Of a stretch of 64,000 nucleotides of DNA, positions 34,003 to 43,553 are shown piece after piece. The stretch is from positions 1 to 64,000 of the forward strand of contig CANRHD010000005.1 in assembly GCA_947630285.1 (NCBI GenBank), written 5' to 3'. Below the pieces are notes generated by a model. The model did not search any database. It was given only the letters and a program-made list of their open reading frames with translations, and had not been told where the DNA came from. Made by a program: the position numbers and the translations under genes. Source of the stretch: an uncultured Clostridia bacterium. GTDB lineage: Bacteria > Bacillota > Clostridia > Oscillospirales > Acutalibacteraceae. How positions within the stretch are numbered: the first letter of the stretch is position 1; every line of letters starts with the position of its first letter.

Positions 34003-34584
34003 TTATCTCTTATAAAGAACCTTATCGACAAGACCGTACTCAAGAGCCTCCTGAGCGGACATAAAGTTATCCCTGTCGGTATCTCTTGCGATTTCCTCAA
34101 TGGGCTTGCCGGTATTTTCCGAAAGAATTTTATTGAGCTTTTCCTTAGTTCTCAAAATGTGCTTGGCGGTAATCTCAATTTCCGTTGCCTGACCCTGCGC
34201 TCCGCCTGACGGCTGATGAATCATAATATCGGCGTTGGGGAGAGCGTATCTTTTGCCCTTTGTACCCGAAGACAAAAGGAATGCGCCCATGCTTGCCGCC
34301 ATACCCATACAGATAGTCGAAACATCGCACTTAATATACTGCATGGTGTCGTAAATCGCGAGACCCGCCGTTACAGAGCCGCCGGGGCTGTTTATATAAA
34401 GGCTTATATCCTTTTCGGGGTCCTGCCCCTCAAGGTACAAAAGCTGTGCGACAACCAAGCTGGCTGTTGCGTCGTTTACCTCGTCGGACAAAACTATGAT
34501 CCTGTCGTTTAAAAGTCTTGAAAAAATGTCATATGAACGCTCGCCTCTGCTGGTCTGTTCAACAACATAAGGAACCAATGCCAT
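34003..34584 (-). CDS. clpP: ClpP protease subunit
   Basis: 193 residues from the ATG before [10 protein letters not shown] (TTGGAGG upstream); 13 further open codons are not used. Catalytic Ser in [11 protein letters not shown], His in IMIHQPSGG and Asp in the [10 protein letters not shown] region. Forms the tetradecameric chamber. Confidence 0.97.
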   Translation of the reverse strand: MALVPYVVEQTSRGERSYDIFSRLLNDRIIVLSDEVNDATASLVVAQLLYLEGQDPEKDISLYINSPGGSVTAGLAIYDTMQYIKCDVSTICMGMAASMGAFLLSSGTKGKRYALPNADIMIHQPSGGAQGQATEIEITAKHILRTKEKLNKILSENTGKPIEEIARDTDRDNFMSAQEALEYGLVDKVLYKR

Positions 34585-34661
34585 AAAACTTACCTCCAAA
34601 AAATATTTATCCCTTTTCTTCATAAATTATTATTGAAAGAAAGTCTAAACTTTAATCAATA

Positions 34662-36065
34662 TTATTCTTCGCTGTTTTTAGCGCTTGCCTTTTTTGCCGC
34701 AGGCTTCTTTGCGGCCGGTTTCTTTTCGCCGCTGTCAGTCTTTGCGGCCGATTTTGCGGCTGTCTTTTTTGCCTCCGCCTTTTCCTCGGTAAATACGGCG
34801 TTGTCGATTATAAAATCAATCGCCTTTTGATGAAGAATTTCAGGCTTTATGTTTTCTGCCGGAACAACCTTTTTAATCTGCTCAATATCCATATTATATG
34901 CGTCGGCATACTTCTTGTATTCTTCATCTATATCGGCCTCGGTAACCTCAAGCTTCTCTTTTTTAATGATTTCCTCAACAGCGAGGTCAAGCTTAACCTG
35001 CATTACCGCCTGATCCCTGTAGCTCTCGCGGATAGTTTTTTCATCACTGCCCGTATATTTATAATATGTGTTTATGTCAAGGCCCTGCATCTGAAGACGG
35101 TATGCAAAATCTTCAATATCACGGTCGATTTTCTTTTCCACCATACAGTCGGGAATAACCGCCTCTACGGCTTTTGCGACAGCTTCGAGAGCGTCGGCGT
35201 TTGCCTGATTTTGAGAGTCCTGCTTTTTCTTGTTTTCAAGCTCCGTCTTTACGCCCTTTTTATACTCGTCAACCGTGTCAAACTCGCTTACATCTTTAAC
35301 AAAGTCATCGTCAAGCGCCGGTACTTCCTTTATCTTGATTTCATGAAGCTTGCACTTGAAAACTGCGTCCTTGCCGGCAAGCTCGGGTGTATATTCATCG
35401 GGGAATTTAACATTTACATCAAATTCTTCGCCTGCCTTGTGACCGATAACCTGCTCCTCGAAGCCTGGAATAAACTGCCCTGAGCCGAGCGTGAGCTCAT
35501 AATTCTCGCCCTTGCCGCCGTCAAAAGCCGTACCGTCAACGAAGCCCTCAAAGTCAATAACGGCAATATCGTCCTTCTTTGCGGCTCTTTTTCTTTCAAC
35601 GGTAACTATTCTTGAATTTTGCTCAAGCGTTGCGTTGATATGGTTTTTAACCTCTTCTGCGGAAACCTTTGTCGATTTTTTGCTTACCTTAACGCCCTTG
35701 TATTTGCCGAGCTTAACCTCCGGCTTTACGGTAACCTTTACTTTCATAACAACGCCGTCTTTGCCCATTTCGGGAATATCCAGGTCAAACGGAGTGTCTA
35801 TTACCTCAAGCTTGGACTCCTCGATAGCGCCTGCAACGGCGTCGGGATAAATAATTTCGAGAGCGTCCTCGTAAAAGACCTTTTCACCGTACATTTTCTC
35901 AATAAATGCCCGTGTGGCCTTACCTCTGCGGAAGCCCGGAATATTTATCTTCTTTCTCTGCTGAAGATACGCCTTGTTTACGGCAGACTCAAAGGTTTCG
36001 CCGTCAACGGCAACCTCAAGCTCCCAGACATTTTCTTCAACCTTGTTTGATGACTTCAAACTCAT
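34662..36065 (-). CDS. tig: Trigger factor with Lys/Ala-rich tail
   Basis: 467 residues. Ribosome-binding GFRRGKATR loop, PPIase domain (KKDDIAVIDFEGFVDG, GSGQFIPGFEEQ) and helical chaperone arms. The last 40 or so residues are a repetitive Lys-Ala extension (KKTAAKSAAK, KKPAAKKPAAKKASAK) absent from the standard protein of about 430. TTAGGAGG upstream. Folding helper for nascent chains. Confidence 0.95.
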   Translation of the reverse strand: MSLKSSNKVEENVWELEVAVDGETFESAVNKAYLQQRKKINIPGFRRGKATRAFIEKMYGEKVFYEDALEIIYPDAVAGAIEESKLEVIDTPFDLDIPEMGKDGVVMKVKVTVKPEVKLGKYKGVKVSKKSTKVSAEEVKNHINATLEQNSRIVTVERKRAAKKDDIAVIDFEGFVDGTAFDGGKGENYELTLGSGQFIPGFEEQVIGHKAGEEFDVNVKFPDEYTPELAGKDAVFKCKLHEIKIKEVPALDDDFVKDVSEFDTVDEYKKGVKTELENKKKQDSQNQANADALEAVAKAVEAVIPDCMVEKKIDRDIEDFAYRLQMQGLDINTYYKYTGSDEKTIRESYRDQAVMQVKLDLAVEEIIKKEKLEVTEADIDEEYKKYADAYNMDIEQIKKVVPAENIKPEILHQKAIDFIIDNAVFTEEKAEAKKTAAKSAAKTDSGEKKPAAKKPAAKKASAKNSEE

Positions 36066-36150
36066 TTACTATTCCTCCTAAAGAATACACCATATTTGAG
36101 ATATTATATCAGATAAAGTCCGAAATTACCATAGTTTTTTTATATTTTAT

Positions 36151-36837
36151 TTATTTTATGAATTTCGGACAAAATTTGAGGTAATCTGCGGATAAAAGTT
36201 CAAATTTTATACCATTTTTTGTACCGTTGAATGAAAAATTGGTCGCCGCACCGTGCAGATGAGCGTAATAGCACTTAGAAATTTTTTCCTGTATAAGCAC
36301 ATCAAAAATCGGCCGGCAAACCTGCCCGTCGGTAAGCGGAGGGTAATGGAGAAACACATAGGGCTGTGCTCCTAAAAGCTTGGCGCTATCAATCGACGCA
36401 CGAAGCCTGTTTGCCTCCCTTAAAATCACCTTGTCCGCATTTTCCTTTTCGGCGTCGAAGAACCAGCCTCTTGTGCCGCATATACATACATCTTCCGCAA
36501 GATAGGAATTGTTAAACAAAAAGCTTATGGAATTAAAGCGGTTTTCCTTTAAAAAGCCGTTCATTTTGGTTAAGGTGTTCCACCAATAGTCGTGATTTCC
36601 CTTTAAGATGATTTTTTTACCGGGCAAATTTTCAATGAAGCGAAAGTCCTCAACCGCATCTTCAAGCTTCATCGCCCAGGAAATATCGCCCATCAAAACT
36701 ACGGTGTCGCCGTCGGTAATTAATTTTTTCCAATTATTTTCAATTCTCCCGACATAATCCTCCCAGCCCCGAAAAATATCCATAGGCTTATCGGCGCCCA
36801 AAGACAGATGGAGATCGCCCATTGCATACAATGACAT
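36151..36837 (-). CDS. Metallophosphoesterase
   Basis: 228 residues of the calcineurin-like fold: GDLHLS, GDISW, KGNHDYWW, and HYPPL and HLHG motifs supply the two-metal ligands. Substrate unknown; similar Clostridial proteins are cytoplasmic. Confidence 0.9.
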   Translation of the reverse strand: MSLYAMGDLHLSLGADKPMDIFRGWEDYVGRIENNWKKLITDGDTVVLMGDISWAMKLEDAVEDFRFIENLPGKKIILKGNHDYWWNTLTKMNGFLKENRFNSISFLFNNSYLAEDVCICGTRGWFFDAEKENADKVILREANRLRASIDSAKLLGAQPYVFLHYPPLTDGQVCRPIFDVLIQEKISKCYYAHLHGAATNFSFNGTKNGIKFELLSADYLKFCPKFIK

Positions 36838-36916
36838 AATTTAAGCTCCGTATATATGAATAAAAAGTAAAAAACGGTTTAAAATAATAAAACAAAACGA
36901 AAGGAGATTTTCACTT

Positions 36917-37075
36917 ATGATCAGAGAAATCAAATGCGACGCAACAAACTGCGTCTTTAACGAAGGCTCTTACGAATGTCACGCAGATCATATCGATGTA
37001 GACTGGTCAAAGGGCTGTGACTGCTGCGAGGCAAAGTGCTCAACATTTTCACTTGATAAATCCTCCAAAGAATAA
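36917..37075 (+). CDS. DUF1540 small Cys-rich protein
   Basis: 52 residues with six Cys (CDATNC, ECHADHI, GCDCCEAKC, with the last Cys before STF), the DUF1540 pattern, probably a small metal-binding domain. AAAGGAGA lies 10 nt before ATG. Function unknown; common in Clostridia. Encoded alone. Confidence 0.85.
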   Translation: MIREIKCDATNCVFNEGSYECHADHIDVDWSKGCDCCEAKCSTFSLDKSSKE

Positions 37076-37081
37076 AAGCGA

Positions 37082-37120
37082 AAGACTATGAAAGCGAAAT
37101 TTATTTTCGCCTTCATAGTT
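37082..37120. terminator. Bidirectional terminator DUF1540/thrC
   Basis: ACTATGAAxGCGAAA arms pairing across a short AT loop between converging genes. Confidence 0.75.
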
Positions 37121-37137
37121 TGCCTTAGCTACATAAG

Positions 37138-38631
37138 TTATATACCGAGCATATCAAAAACGACCTGCGCCATATTTTCCTTATCGGTAACCGCCGTAAA
37201 TCGAGGAGTTTTCCCTTTAAGCTCTGCCAACTGTTTCGGCACGGGCTCTTTTGTTTTTTCAAAAAGCTCCTCAACCATGGAAAATTCATCTTCGGATTTA
37301 ACATTTTCCTCTATAGCGGAAAGGACGCTTGCGGAAAATTTATACGGATTTGCGGTAGAGGCTATAACGGTGGGAGTCAAATCGCCGGACTCTTTGAGAT
37401 AGGTATTATAGACATCTGCGGCAACTGCGGTATGAGTGTCCAGAAGATAATTTTCGTTTTCAAAAATCTGCTTTATCGTCTGCTTTGTCTCCCCGTCGGT
37501 GCAGAAGCCGGCCTCAAAGCTTTCGCAGATCTTTTCGTGAATTTCATGGTCTACGGTATATTTTCCGCTTCCCGTAAGAGAGAGCATATAGCTTTTTGTC
37601 TTTTCATCGTCACAGCCCGAAAGGATATAAATAAGCCTTTCAAGGTTTGAGGAAATAAGTATATCCATTGACGGGGAGGAAGTGCAGTAAAACTTCCTGT
37701 TCCTGTCGTAGGTACCCGTTTTCAGGAAATCCGTTAAAACATTGTTGGCGTTGGACGCACAGATAAGCTTTTTAATCGGCACGCCCATTTCCTTGGCGTA
37801 GTAGGCGGCGAGAATATTTCCGAAGTTGCCCGTGGGAACAACGACATTGATTTTTTCGCCCAATTTGACGCTTCCCTGCTCTACCATATCGCAATAGGCG
37901 GAAACATAGTAAACAATCTGCGGAACAAGCCTGCCCCAGTTGATTGAGTTTGCGGAGGAAAACGCCAGATTGTTCTCTTTGAATTTTTCTTCGATCTGCT
38001 TATTTGTAAAAATTGATTTTACGCCGCTTTGGGCGTCGTCAAAATTGCCCTTTATGGCGCAGACGCTTACATTGCCGCCCTGCTGGGTGGTCATCTGAAG
38101 CTTTTGCATGGGGCTTACGCCGTCAACGGGATAAAATACGAGTATTTCGGTGTTTTCGACATCTTTAAAGCCCTCAAGAGCCGCCTTGCCCGTATCGCCC
38201 GATGTTGCGACAAGTATTACTATTTTTGTGTCTTTAAGCGTTTTACCGGCGGAAACGGTGAGAAGATAAGGCAAAATCTGAAGCGCCATATCCTTAAACG
38301 CACAGGTAGGGCCACGCCAAAGCTCAAGTATGCTGAGCCTGTCGTTTATTTTGTGCAAAGGCGCAACCTTATCGGAGGAAAACTTCCCTGCCCTGTATGC
38401 GCCGCAGACGCACCTGTCAAGCTCCTCTTCGGTAAAATCGGTGAGATAGAGCTTTAATATTTCCTTAGCCCTGCCGATGTAGTCCAGACCTGAAATTCTG
38501 CTTATATCATCAAGACTTATTTTCGGAATCTCCACAGGTACAAAAAGTCCGCCGTCGGGAGATATGCCCTTGGCTATAGCCTGTGCGGAGCTGACCCTTA
38601 CGGAGCTGTCCCTTGTGCTTGTATAGTACAT
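37138..38631 (-). CDS. thrC: Threonine synthase
   Basis: 497 residues of the longer (yeast/E. coli-like) ThrC type. YTSTRDSSVRVSSAQAI N-terminus, the PLP Lys in GPTCAFKDMALQ, VATSGDTGKAALEGF, and PTGNFGNILAAYYAK. Makes threonine from O-phosphohomoserine. ATG after AGGGAAG. Confidence 0.95.
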   Translation of the reverse strand: MYYTSTRDSSVRVSSAQAIAKGISPDGGLFVPVEIPKISLDDISRISGLDYIGRAKEILKLYLTDFTEEELDRCVCGAYRAGKFSSDKVAPLHKINDRLSILELWRGPTCAFKDMALQILPYLLTVSAGKTLKDTKIVILVATSGDTGKAALEGFKDVENTEILVFYPVDGVSPMQKLQMTTQQGGNVSVCAIKGNFDDAQSGVKSIFTNKQIEEKFKENNLAFSSANSINWGRLVPQIVYYVSAYCDMVEQGSVKLGEKINVVVPTGNFGNILAAYYAKEMGVPIKKLICASNANNVLTDFLKTGTYDRNRKFYCTSSPSMDILISSNLERLIYILSGCDDEKTKSYMLSLTGSGKYTVDHEIHEKICESFEAGFCTDGETKQTIKQIFENENYLLDTHTAVAADVYNTYLKESGDLTPTVIASTANPYKFSASVLSAIEENVKSEDEFSMVEELFEKTKEPVPKQLAELKGKTPRFTAVTDKENMAQVVFDMLGI

Positions 38632-38667
38632 AACCACACTTCCCTGAAATAAAGTTCTGTTTACAGT

Positions 38668-39033
38668 TTAACTGCTGTAAGCGTTTTTGATGTATTTAAA
38701 ATCGTAAGCCCTGCCGTCCCTGACATAAACCTCGGCTACATCGAACCTCGGCTGAAGGCTTGTTTTTCTTTGCGACAGATAAAGCTGTGCCGCCGCAATT
38801 ATTTTTTTCTGCTTGCCGAAACCGACCGCTTCCTTTGCGGAATAGACGGCGTTTTCATCACGGGTTTTCACCTCGACAAAGCAAAGGTATTTTCCATCGC
38901 TTGCTATAATATCTATTTCTCCCAGCCTGCAACGGTAATTTGCCTGAACTATAGAGTATCCGTTACAGCGCAGAAAGCGTGCGGTATAAATTTCGCCGTA
39001 GGCGCCCGTCAGCCTTGTATCCATATCAGCCAC
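38668..39033 (-). CDS. YraN/UPF0102 family nuclease-like protein
   Basis: 121 residues. GAYGEIYTARFLRCNGY and the restriction-endonuclease-like LGEIDIIASDGKYLCFVEVKTR (D-ExK pattern). Often next to rnhB, as here, overlapping it by 8 nt. Function not established. Confidence 0.9.
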   Translation of the reverse strand: MADMDTRLTGAYGEIYTARFLRCNGYSIVQANYRCRLGEIDIIASDGKYLCFVEVKTRDENAVYSAKEAVGFGKQKKIIAAAQLYLSQRKTSLQPRFDVAEVYVRDGRAYDFKYIKNAYSS

Positions 39034-39628
39034 CGATAATTTTCTTTAAAAACGAAAGCCTGTGTATTTCGCACGGGCCGTATTCATAAAGCTTTTCGTA
39101 ATGCAGTCGGGTGCCGTAGCCCTTGTGCCTATTAAACTCATATTCGGGATATTTTTTATCCATCTCAAGCATAAATCTGTCACGGCTCACCTTTGCAAGC
39201 ACGGAAGCGGCGGCGATTGACATTGATTTGGCGTCTCCCTTTACCACGGTCAGCTCTTCTACGCCCGTGTTCGGCTTTTGATTGCCGTCTACAAGGGCGA
39301 TGTCGGGCCGTATTTCAAGCAAATCCACCGCCCGCTTCATTGCAAGGAAGGTAGCCCGAAGAATGTTGATTTCGTCAATTTCCTTTTCGCTTGCCGTACC
39401 GACTGCGTATGCCGTTGCCTTTTGCTTTATTATGTCAAAAAGCTGTTCCCTTTTTTTCTCGGAGAGCTTTTTTGAGTCGTTTAACCCCTCTATCACACAG
39501 CCGGGCGGCAATATGACCGCCGCCGCACAGACAGGTCCGGCAAGAGGACCTCTGCCGGCTTCGTCGATACCGCAAACCGCCTTATAGCCCCTTTTAAAAT
39601 ATTCGTTTTCTATTTCAAAATCAACCAT
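39026..39628 (-). CDS. rnhB: Ribonuclease HII
   Basis: 200 residues from the ATG overlapping the rbgA stop. CGIDEAGRGPLAGPV (metal DE), LNDSKKLSEKKRE, ALVDGNQKP and KGDAKSMSIAAASVLAKV. Removes RNA from RNA-DNA hybrids. Thirty upstream open codons are within rbgA and not used. Confidence 0.95.
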   Translation of the reverse strand: MVDFEIENEYFKRGYKAVCGIDEAGRGPLAGPVCAAAVILPPGCVIEGLNDSKKLSEKKREQLFDIIKQKATAYAVGTASEKEIDEINILRATFLAMKRAVDLLEIRPDIALVDGNQKPNTGVEELTVVKGDAKSMSIAAASVLAKVSRDRFMLEMDKKYPEYEFNRHKGYGTRLHYEKLYEYGPCEIHRLSFLKKIIGG

Positions 39629-40496
39629 CAAATTCACCGATTTTATCAAGCGTGATTTTTCCGAGCTTTCCGCCCCTGTATTCGTCAAGGAGCATAACTG
39701 CGGCACGCAGGGTGTCAACCTCGCCGCCCTTAATAATCATACCTCTTTTTCTGCCGATAAGCTCCAGTACCTCGTAGGGCTGTAAATTATCAAAATTATC
39801 TATTTTATATCTGTGAACCAGCCTGTCGGGATAATCCCTCACAAGCACCTCAAGAAGCCTTACGGCAAGGGCCTCGTTGTCAAACACCTCGTCCTTTACA
39901 GAGCCTATAAAAGCAAGCCTGTCGCCCACCGTGGGATTGTCGAATTTCGGCCAAAGCACGCCGGGAGTGTCAAGCAGCTCTATGCCGTTTGCTATGGCGA
40001 ACCATTGATTGCGCCTTGTCACCCCTGCTTTATCGGCAACCTTTGCCCTGTTCTTTCCCGCCATTCTGTTGATAAACGAGGATTTGCCTATGTTGGGTAT
40101 CCCCACCACCATTATGCGTATGGGCTTACCGCCCATTCCCCTCGCCTCGTTCGAGGCTATTTTATCCTTTAAAGCCTCTTTCAGGGTCGGTATAAATTTA
40201 TTGAGACCGTTTCCGCTTTTACAGTCAACCGCAAGCACGGCTACGGCCTTTTTTTTAAAATAGTCTATCCATTGCCTTGTGGCGTTTTCGTCCGCCATAT
40301 CGGACTTGTTTAAGAGAACGATTAAAGGCTTGCCGCCGATAAGCTCCCCAAGCTCCGGATTTTGGCTGGATATGGGCATTCGTGCGTCGAGTATCTCGGT
40401 CACGGCGTCAACCGTAGGCAGGCTTTCTTTGATAATGCGCCTTGTTTTTGCCATATGGCCGGGAAACCAGTTAATGTTATTTGAATTTACATTCAT
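39621..40496 (-). CDS. rbgA: Ribosome biogenesis GTPase RbgA
   Basis: 291 residues. Starts NINWFPGHMAKTRR, circularly permuted GTPase motifs NKSD (G4), GIPNIGKSS (G1) and DTPG (G3). Required for late 50S assembly. AGGATGTG lies before the chosen ATG. Confidence 0.95.
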   Translation of the reverse strand: MNVNSNNINWFPGHMAKTRRIIKESLPTVDAVTEILDARMPISSQNPELGELIGGKPLIVLLNKSDMADENATRQWIDYFKKKAVAVLAVDCKSGNGLNKFIPTLKEALKDKIASNEARGMGGKPIRIMVVGIPNIGKSSFINRMAGKNRAKVADKAGVTRRNQWFAIANGIELLDTPGVLWPKFDNPTVGDRLAFIGSVKDEVFDNEALAVRLLEVLVRDYPDRLVHRYKIDNFDNLQPYEVLELIGRKRGMIIKGGEVDTLRAAVMLLDEYRGGKLGKITLDKIGEFDG

Positions 40497-40557
40497 AAAA
40501 GTCACATCCTATTTTCCCATTAAAGGCGAAATTAAAATGAATTGCGGTTATTGCGCT

Positions 40558-41533
40558 TTAGCAAAGGCCTAACCAGCCGCTTATCTTTTTACCCAATATC
40601 TTTCTGCCGACAATTACGCCGACAAGTGTTATCGCAAAAACGACAGCCGAATTGATTATGACGGGAACATAAGAATAATACGGTATTTTGTTTAATACAT
40701 TTATTACCATAATATGAGAAAGATAAATTCCGAAAGAGTAATTGCCGACCGTGATAAGGAATTTATTGTCACCCCTCATATTGTCGTTTGTAATATACCA
40801 ATGAATGATTAATATGGCAATGGCGCTTGTAAGGTAAGAGGAGAATTTCGCCTGCGTACCGCAGTTGCCGTCTCCTAAGTGAAGCCACAGCCCCCCCCTC
40901 AAGCATCTGAACTATAACCGACAGGAAATACGCCGCAAACAGTCCCTTTATATTGTACTTTTTCTTTAATATGCCGTTGCCCAGCAACAGTCCCATATAA
41001 TAGAATGTAAACCAGCCCACACAGCTTACTGTCCATATGTTGTTGATAATTTTATTGGGCTCGATATTGTTTATAAGCCAATAATATTTTATCACCGTGC
41101 AAAGCGGCGTAACAAGCCAGCCCACCCAGCTGAATTTTGACCTTGCAAGCTTCCCCAAAAGCGGAGTGAGCAAAACGAACTGTATGTAAACAAATACATA
41201 GTACAGCGTTCCGTTGGCGTTTGTGGTCAAAAGATTTATCACGAGCCTTTTTAAATCCACCCCGTTGAAAACAAAACCGGCGCAGGTGTATATCAGCGTC
41301 CAGATTACATAGGGTATAAGCACCCTTGTAATTCTCTTCTTATAAAAAGAGCCCCAGTTTTTGTTTTCGGTTTTTGTCAGGTACCCCGAAAGGAATAAAA
41401 ACGCCGCAACGGAGAAATTGACAAACGGCCTTATAAATACCTGCCATTCATCGGGAGGACAGGTATGTATAATCACCACGGCAATAACGGAAATTGCACG
41501 CACTATTTGAATTTTGGAATTTTTCTCTTTCAT
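40558..41533 (-). pseudogene. Acyltransferase 3 family membrane protein, frameshifted in a G8 tract
   Basis: An OatA/WecH-like multi-pass acyltransferase that would modify a surface polysaccharide. The first frame carries the N-terminus (IQIVRAISVIAVVIIHTCPP with the catalytic-type His), several transmembrane helices and LLTTNANGTLYYVFVYIQFVLL in two parts. It leaves the family after QMLEGG, where eight C lie on the plus strand (40891-40898). Family sequence resumes one frame away (LWLHLGDGN through IYLSHIMVINVL) to 40558. Seven bases would give one protein of about 325 residues. Mutation, phase variation or base-call error. Confidence 0.85.
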
Positions 41534-41571
41534 ATATGATAACCTTTTTATTTAACGGCCGAGCCGTTGCT

Positions 41572-42126
41572 TTATTTCTCAGAAGCAGGAGAGGAAAAGT
41601 CCCTGTTGAGCAGGGTTCTGTCGCCTATTCTGTAAAAGGCCTCGCCGACAATATATCTCTCGTCGATAAGCCCTACGGCGGCAAAGCGGCTGTCGCCTGA
41701 ATAATTCCTGTTGTCGCCCATTACAAAGACCTTGCCCTCGGGAATAGTGAGCGGATAGTCGAACCCGTCGCCGGCAACCACCATTTTCTCCCTGACATAA
41801 GGCTCGTCCAAAACCTTTCCGTCAATGGAGACGGTGCCTTTGTCCGTGTCTATGTCAATAGTCTGACCGCCCAGACCGATAACCCTTTTAACAAGCACTT
41901 CGTTGTAGTCGTTAGGCTGTGAGATAATGACAATATCGCCGTAATCAACGCTGTTATCCTTTGCGGTGATAACGAGCCTGTCGCCGTGCTTAAGGGTGTT
42001 GTTCATTGAGCTTCCGTTTACCGTGGAAATTTTAAAGCCGAATGTGAATATTGCGGCAACGGCAATAACGGAGGTCATTATTATCGACGCAAAATCATAA
42101 AACAAATAGATAAACTTATTCTTCAT
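41572..42126 (-). CDS. lepB: Signal peptidase I (first of two)
   Basis: 184 residues. One N-terminal transmembrane helix, Ser in VNGSSMNNTLKHGD, Lys in VLVKRVIGLGGQTID, then MGDNRNYSGDSRF. Its ATG overlaps the stop of the preceding signal peptidase gene (TAATG). Cleaves secretory leaders outside the membrane. Confidence 0.94.
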   Translation of the reverse strand: MKNKFIYLFYDFASIIMTSVIAVAAIFTFGFKISTVNGSSMNNTLKHGDRLVITAKDNSVDYGDIVIISQPNDYNEVLVKRVIGLGGQTIDIDTDKGTVSIDGKVLDEPYVREKMVVAGDGFDYPLTIPEGKVFVMGDNRNYSGDSRFAAVGLIDERYIVGEAFYRIGDRTLLNRDFSSPASEK

Positions 42127-42725
42127 TACTTGTCTAACTTCCAATCACCTAAAGGATAAAATCTGAACTCGGCGGTTCCGAGCAAGTATCTTGTATCAAT
42201 AAAGCCTATTGCGGAATATCTGCTGTCAAGAGAATTGTTGCGGTTGTCGCCCATTACGAAAACACAGCCCTCGGGAACGGTAACGGGGAAGGCGATGTCA
42301 AACCGTCTCTGAGTAGGCTCAAGTATATATGGCTCGCTTATAATATTGCCGTTTACGCTGACGGTGCCCTCGGCAATATCAATATCCACCGTGTCCCCTC
42401 CGACGGCTATTACCCTCTTTATCAGGGGTTCGTTGAGCGGATTAGGCTGGGTGACAACTACAATGTCGCCTGGCTTGTAGCTTGTATTAATCGCTTTGAC
42501 CGCCAGCCAATCGCCGTTATTGAGCGTAGGCTTCATCGACTCTCCGCTGACGCCCACCACCCGGAAAAGAAAGGTAAAAATAAACAATATTATAACCAAG
42601 GCGTAGACTACGGAATCAATCCAGCTGTATATAAATCTCCACGCCTTGGAGTTTTCGGAGTAACTGTTTTCTATTTCGTCAAAATAAATTCTGATGTCTT
42701 CTTTTTTTCTCAATTTATACACCAT
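42126..42725 (-). CDS. lepB: Signal peptidase I (second of two)
   Basis: About 199 residues. One transmembrane helix, Ser in VSGESMKPTLNNGDWL, Lys in LIKRVIAVGGDTVD, MGDNRNNSLDSRY. The start is uncertain: no clear ribosome site precedes the Met at 42725, and a -10-like TATAAT lies only a few bases upstream. Tandem paralogue of the following gene. Confidence 0.9.
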   Translation of the reverse strand: MVYKLRKKEDIRIYFDEIENSYSENSKAWRFIYSWIDSVVYALVIILFIFTFLFRVVGVSGESMKPTLNNGDWLAVKAINTSYKPGDIVVVTQPNPLNEPLIKRVIAVGGDTVDIDIAEGTVSVNGNIISEPYILEPTQRRFDIAFPVTVPEGCVFVMGDNRNNSLDSRYSAIGFIDTRYLLGTAEFRFYPLGDWKLDK

Positions 42726-42846
42726 CCCTATTATAGTAAATATAATACTACACTTATTATTAAAATGCAAAGGATTTTTAAATTTATTTGAACTAAATTT
42801 ATAATTTGTTCACATATAAAATTGTTAAAAAAGAACAAGCGCAAAC

Positions 42847-42873
42847 AAAAAAGGAACGGCCAATGACCGTTCC
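42847..42873 (-). terminator. Terminator after rplS
   Basis: GGAACGG/CCGTTCC stem followed by six T on the minus strand. Confidence 0.8.
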
Positions 42874-42888
42874 CCTCTTAAAGCTGAA

Positions 42889-43233
42889 TTATTTGATTTT
42901 CTCCTTAACCTTTGCGGCCTTACCGACCCTGTCGCGCAGATAGTAGAGCTTACTGCGGCGAACCTTACCGCTTCTGACATGCTCAACCTTTGCAACATTG
43001 GGAGAATTTACGGGGAATACCCTCTCTACGCCTACGCCGTATGAAACCCTGCGGACGGTAAATGTCTCCGAAACGCCGCTTCCCTTACGGGCGATAACGG
43101 TGCCCTCAAAAACCTGAATTCTCTCGTTAGAGCCCTCACGGATTTTAACATGAACCTTAACCACATCGCCGATTTCGATAGCGGGCTTATCTTCCTTTTC
43201 CATGCCCTGAGCAATAATTTTTAATGCGTCCAT
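42889..43233 (-). CDS. rplS: 50S ribosomal protein L19
   Basis: 114 residues with [35 protein letters not shown] and the C-terminal [17 protein letters not shown]. Sits at the 30S-50S interface. TTGGAGG upstream. Confidence 0.97.
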   Translation of the reverse strand: MDALKIIAQGMEKEDKPAIEIGDVVKVHVKIREGSNERIQVFEGTVIARKGSGVSETFTVRRVSYGVGVERVFPVNSPNVAKVEHVRSGKVRRSKLYYLRDRVGKAAKVKEKIK

Positions 43234-43360
43234 AATGAACCTCCAAATTTGTTTTCAAGCGTTCATACCATAAAATACATATGCAGAGGACCGCCCGCTT
43301 TAATGTTGCCATTAACTGCCGTTTGCACAAGTGCAAGCGCCGAATTGCTAAAGTATAATA
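43234..43360 (-). ncRNA. rplS promoter and structured leader, probably the L19 leader
   Basis: TTGCAT, 17-nt spacer, TATTAT (43355-43360) give a transcript starting near 43348, with about 115 nt of untranslated leader. It contains TTGCAC/GTGCAA and a GCGGGCGGTCCTCTGC stretch. Position and size suit the autoregulatory L19 leader of Firmicutes; the consensus could not be checked. Confidence 0.45.
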
Positions 43361-43553
43361 CCACATATTTATTACAAATGCAAGCATTTTTTTATTTTAT
43401 GCGGATTTCAGAGCCGACGGGCAGAAAATTTTTATTTTTTCTGCGGCAAAATGTAAAAAATTAAAATAAAACTTGATTTTTATATTAAAATGCAATATAT
43501 TTATGGTATGTTTTGTTATTGACAAAAAGCAAATTTATGGAGGTTCAGTTTAT

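Noticed and set aside
38668..39628. rnhB start 30 codons upstream of 39628
   Set aside because: The extra sequence lies inside rbgA and has no RNase HII similarity.
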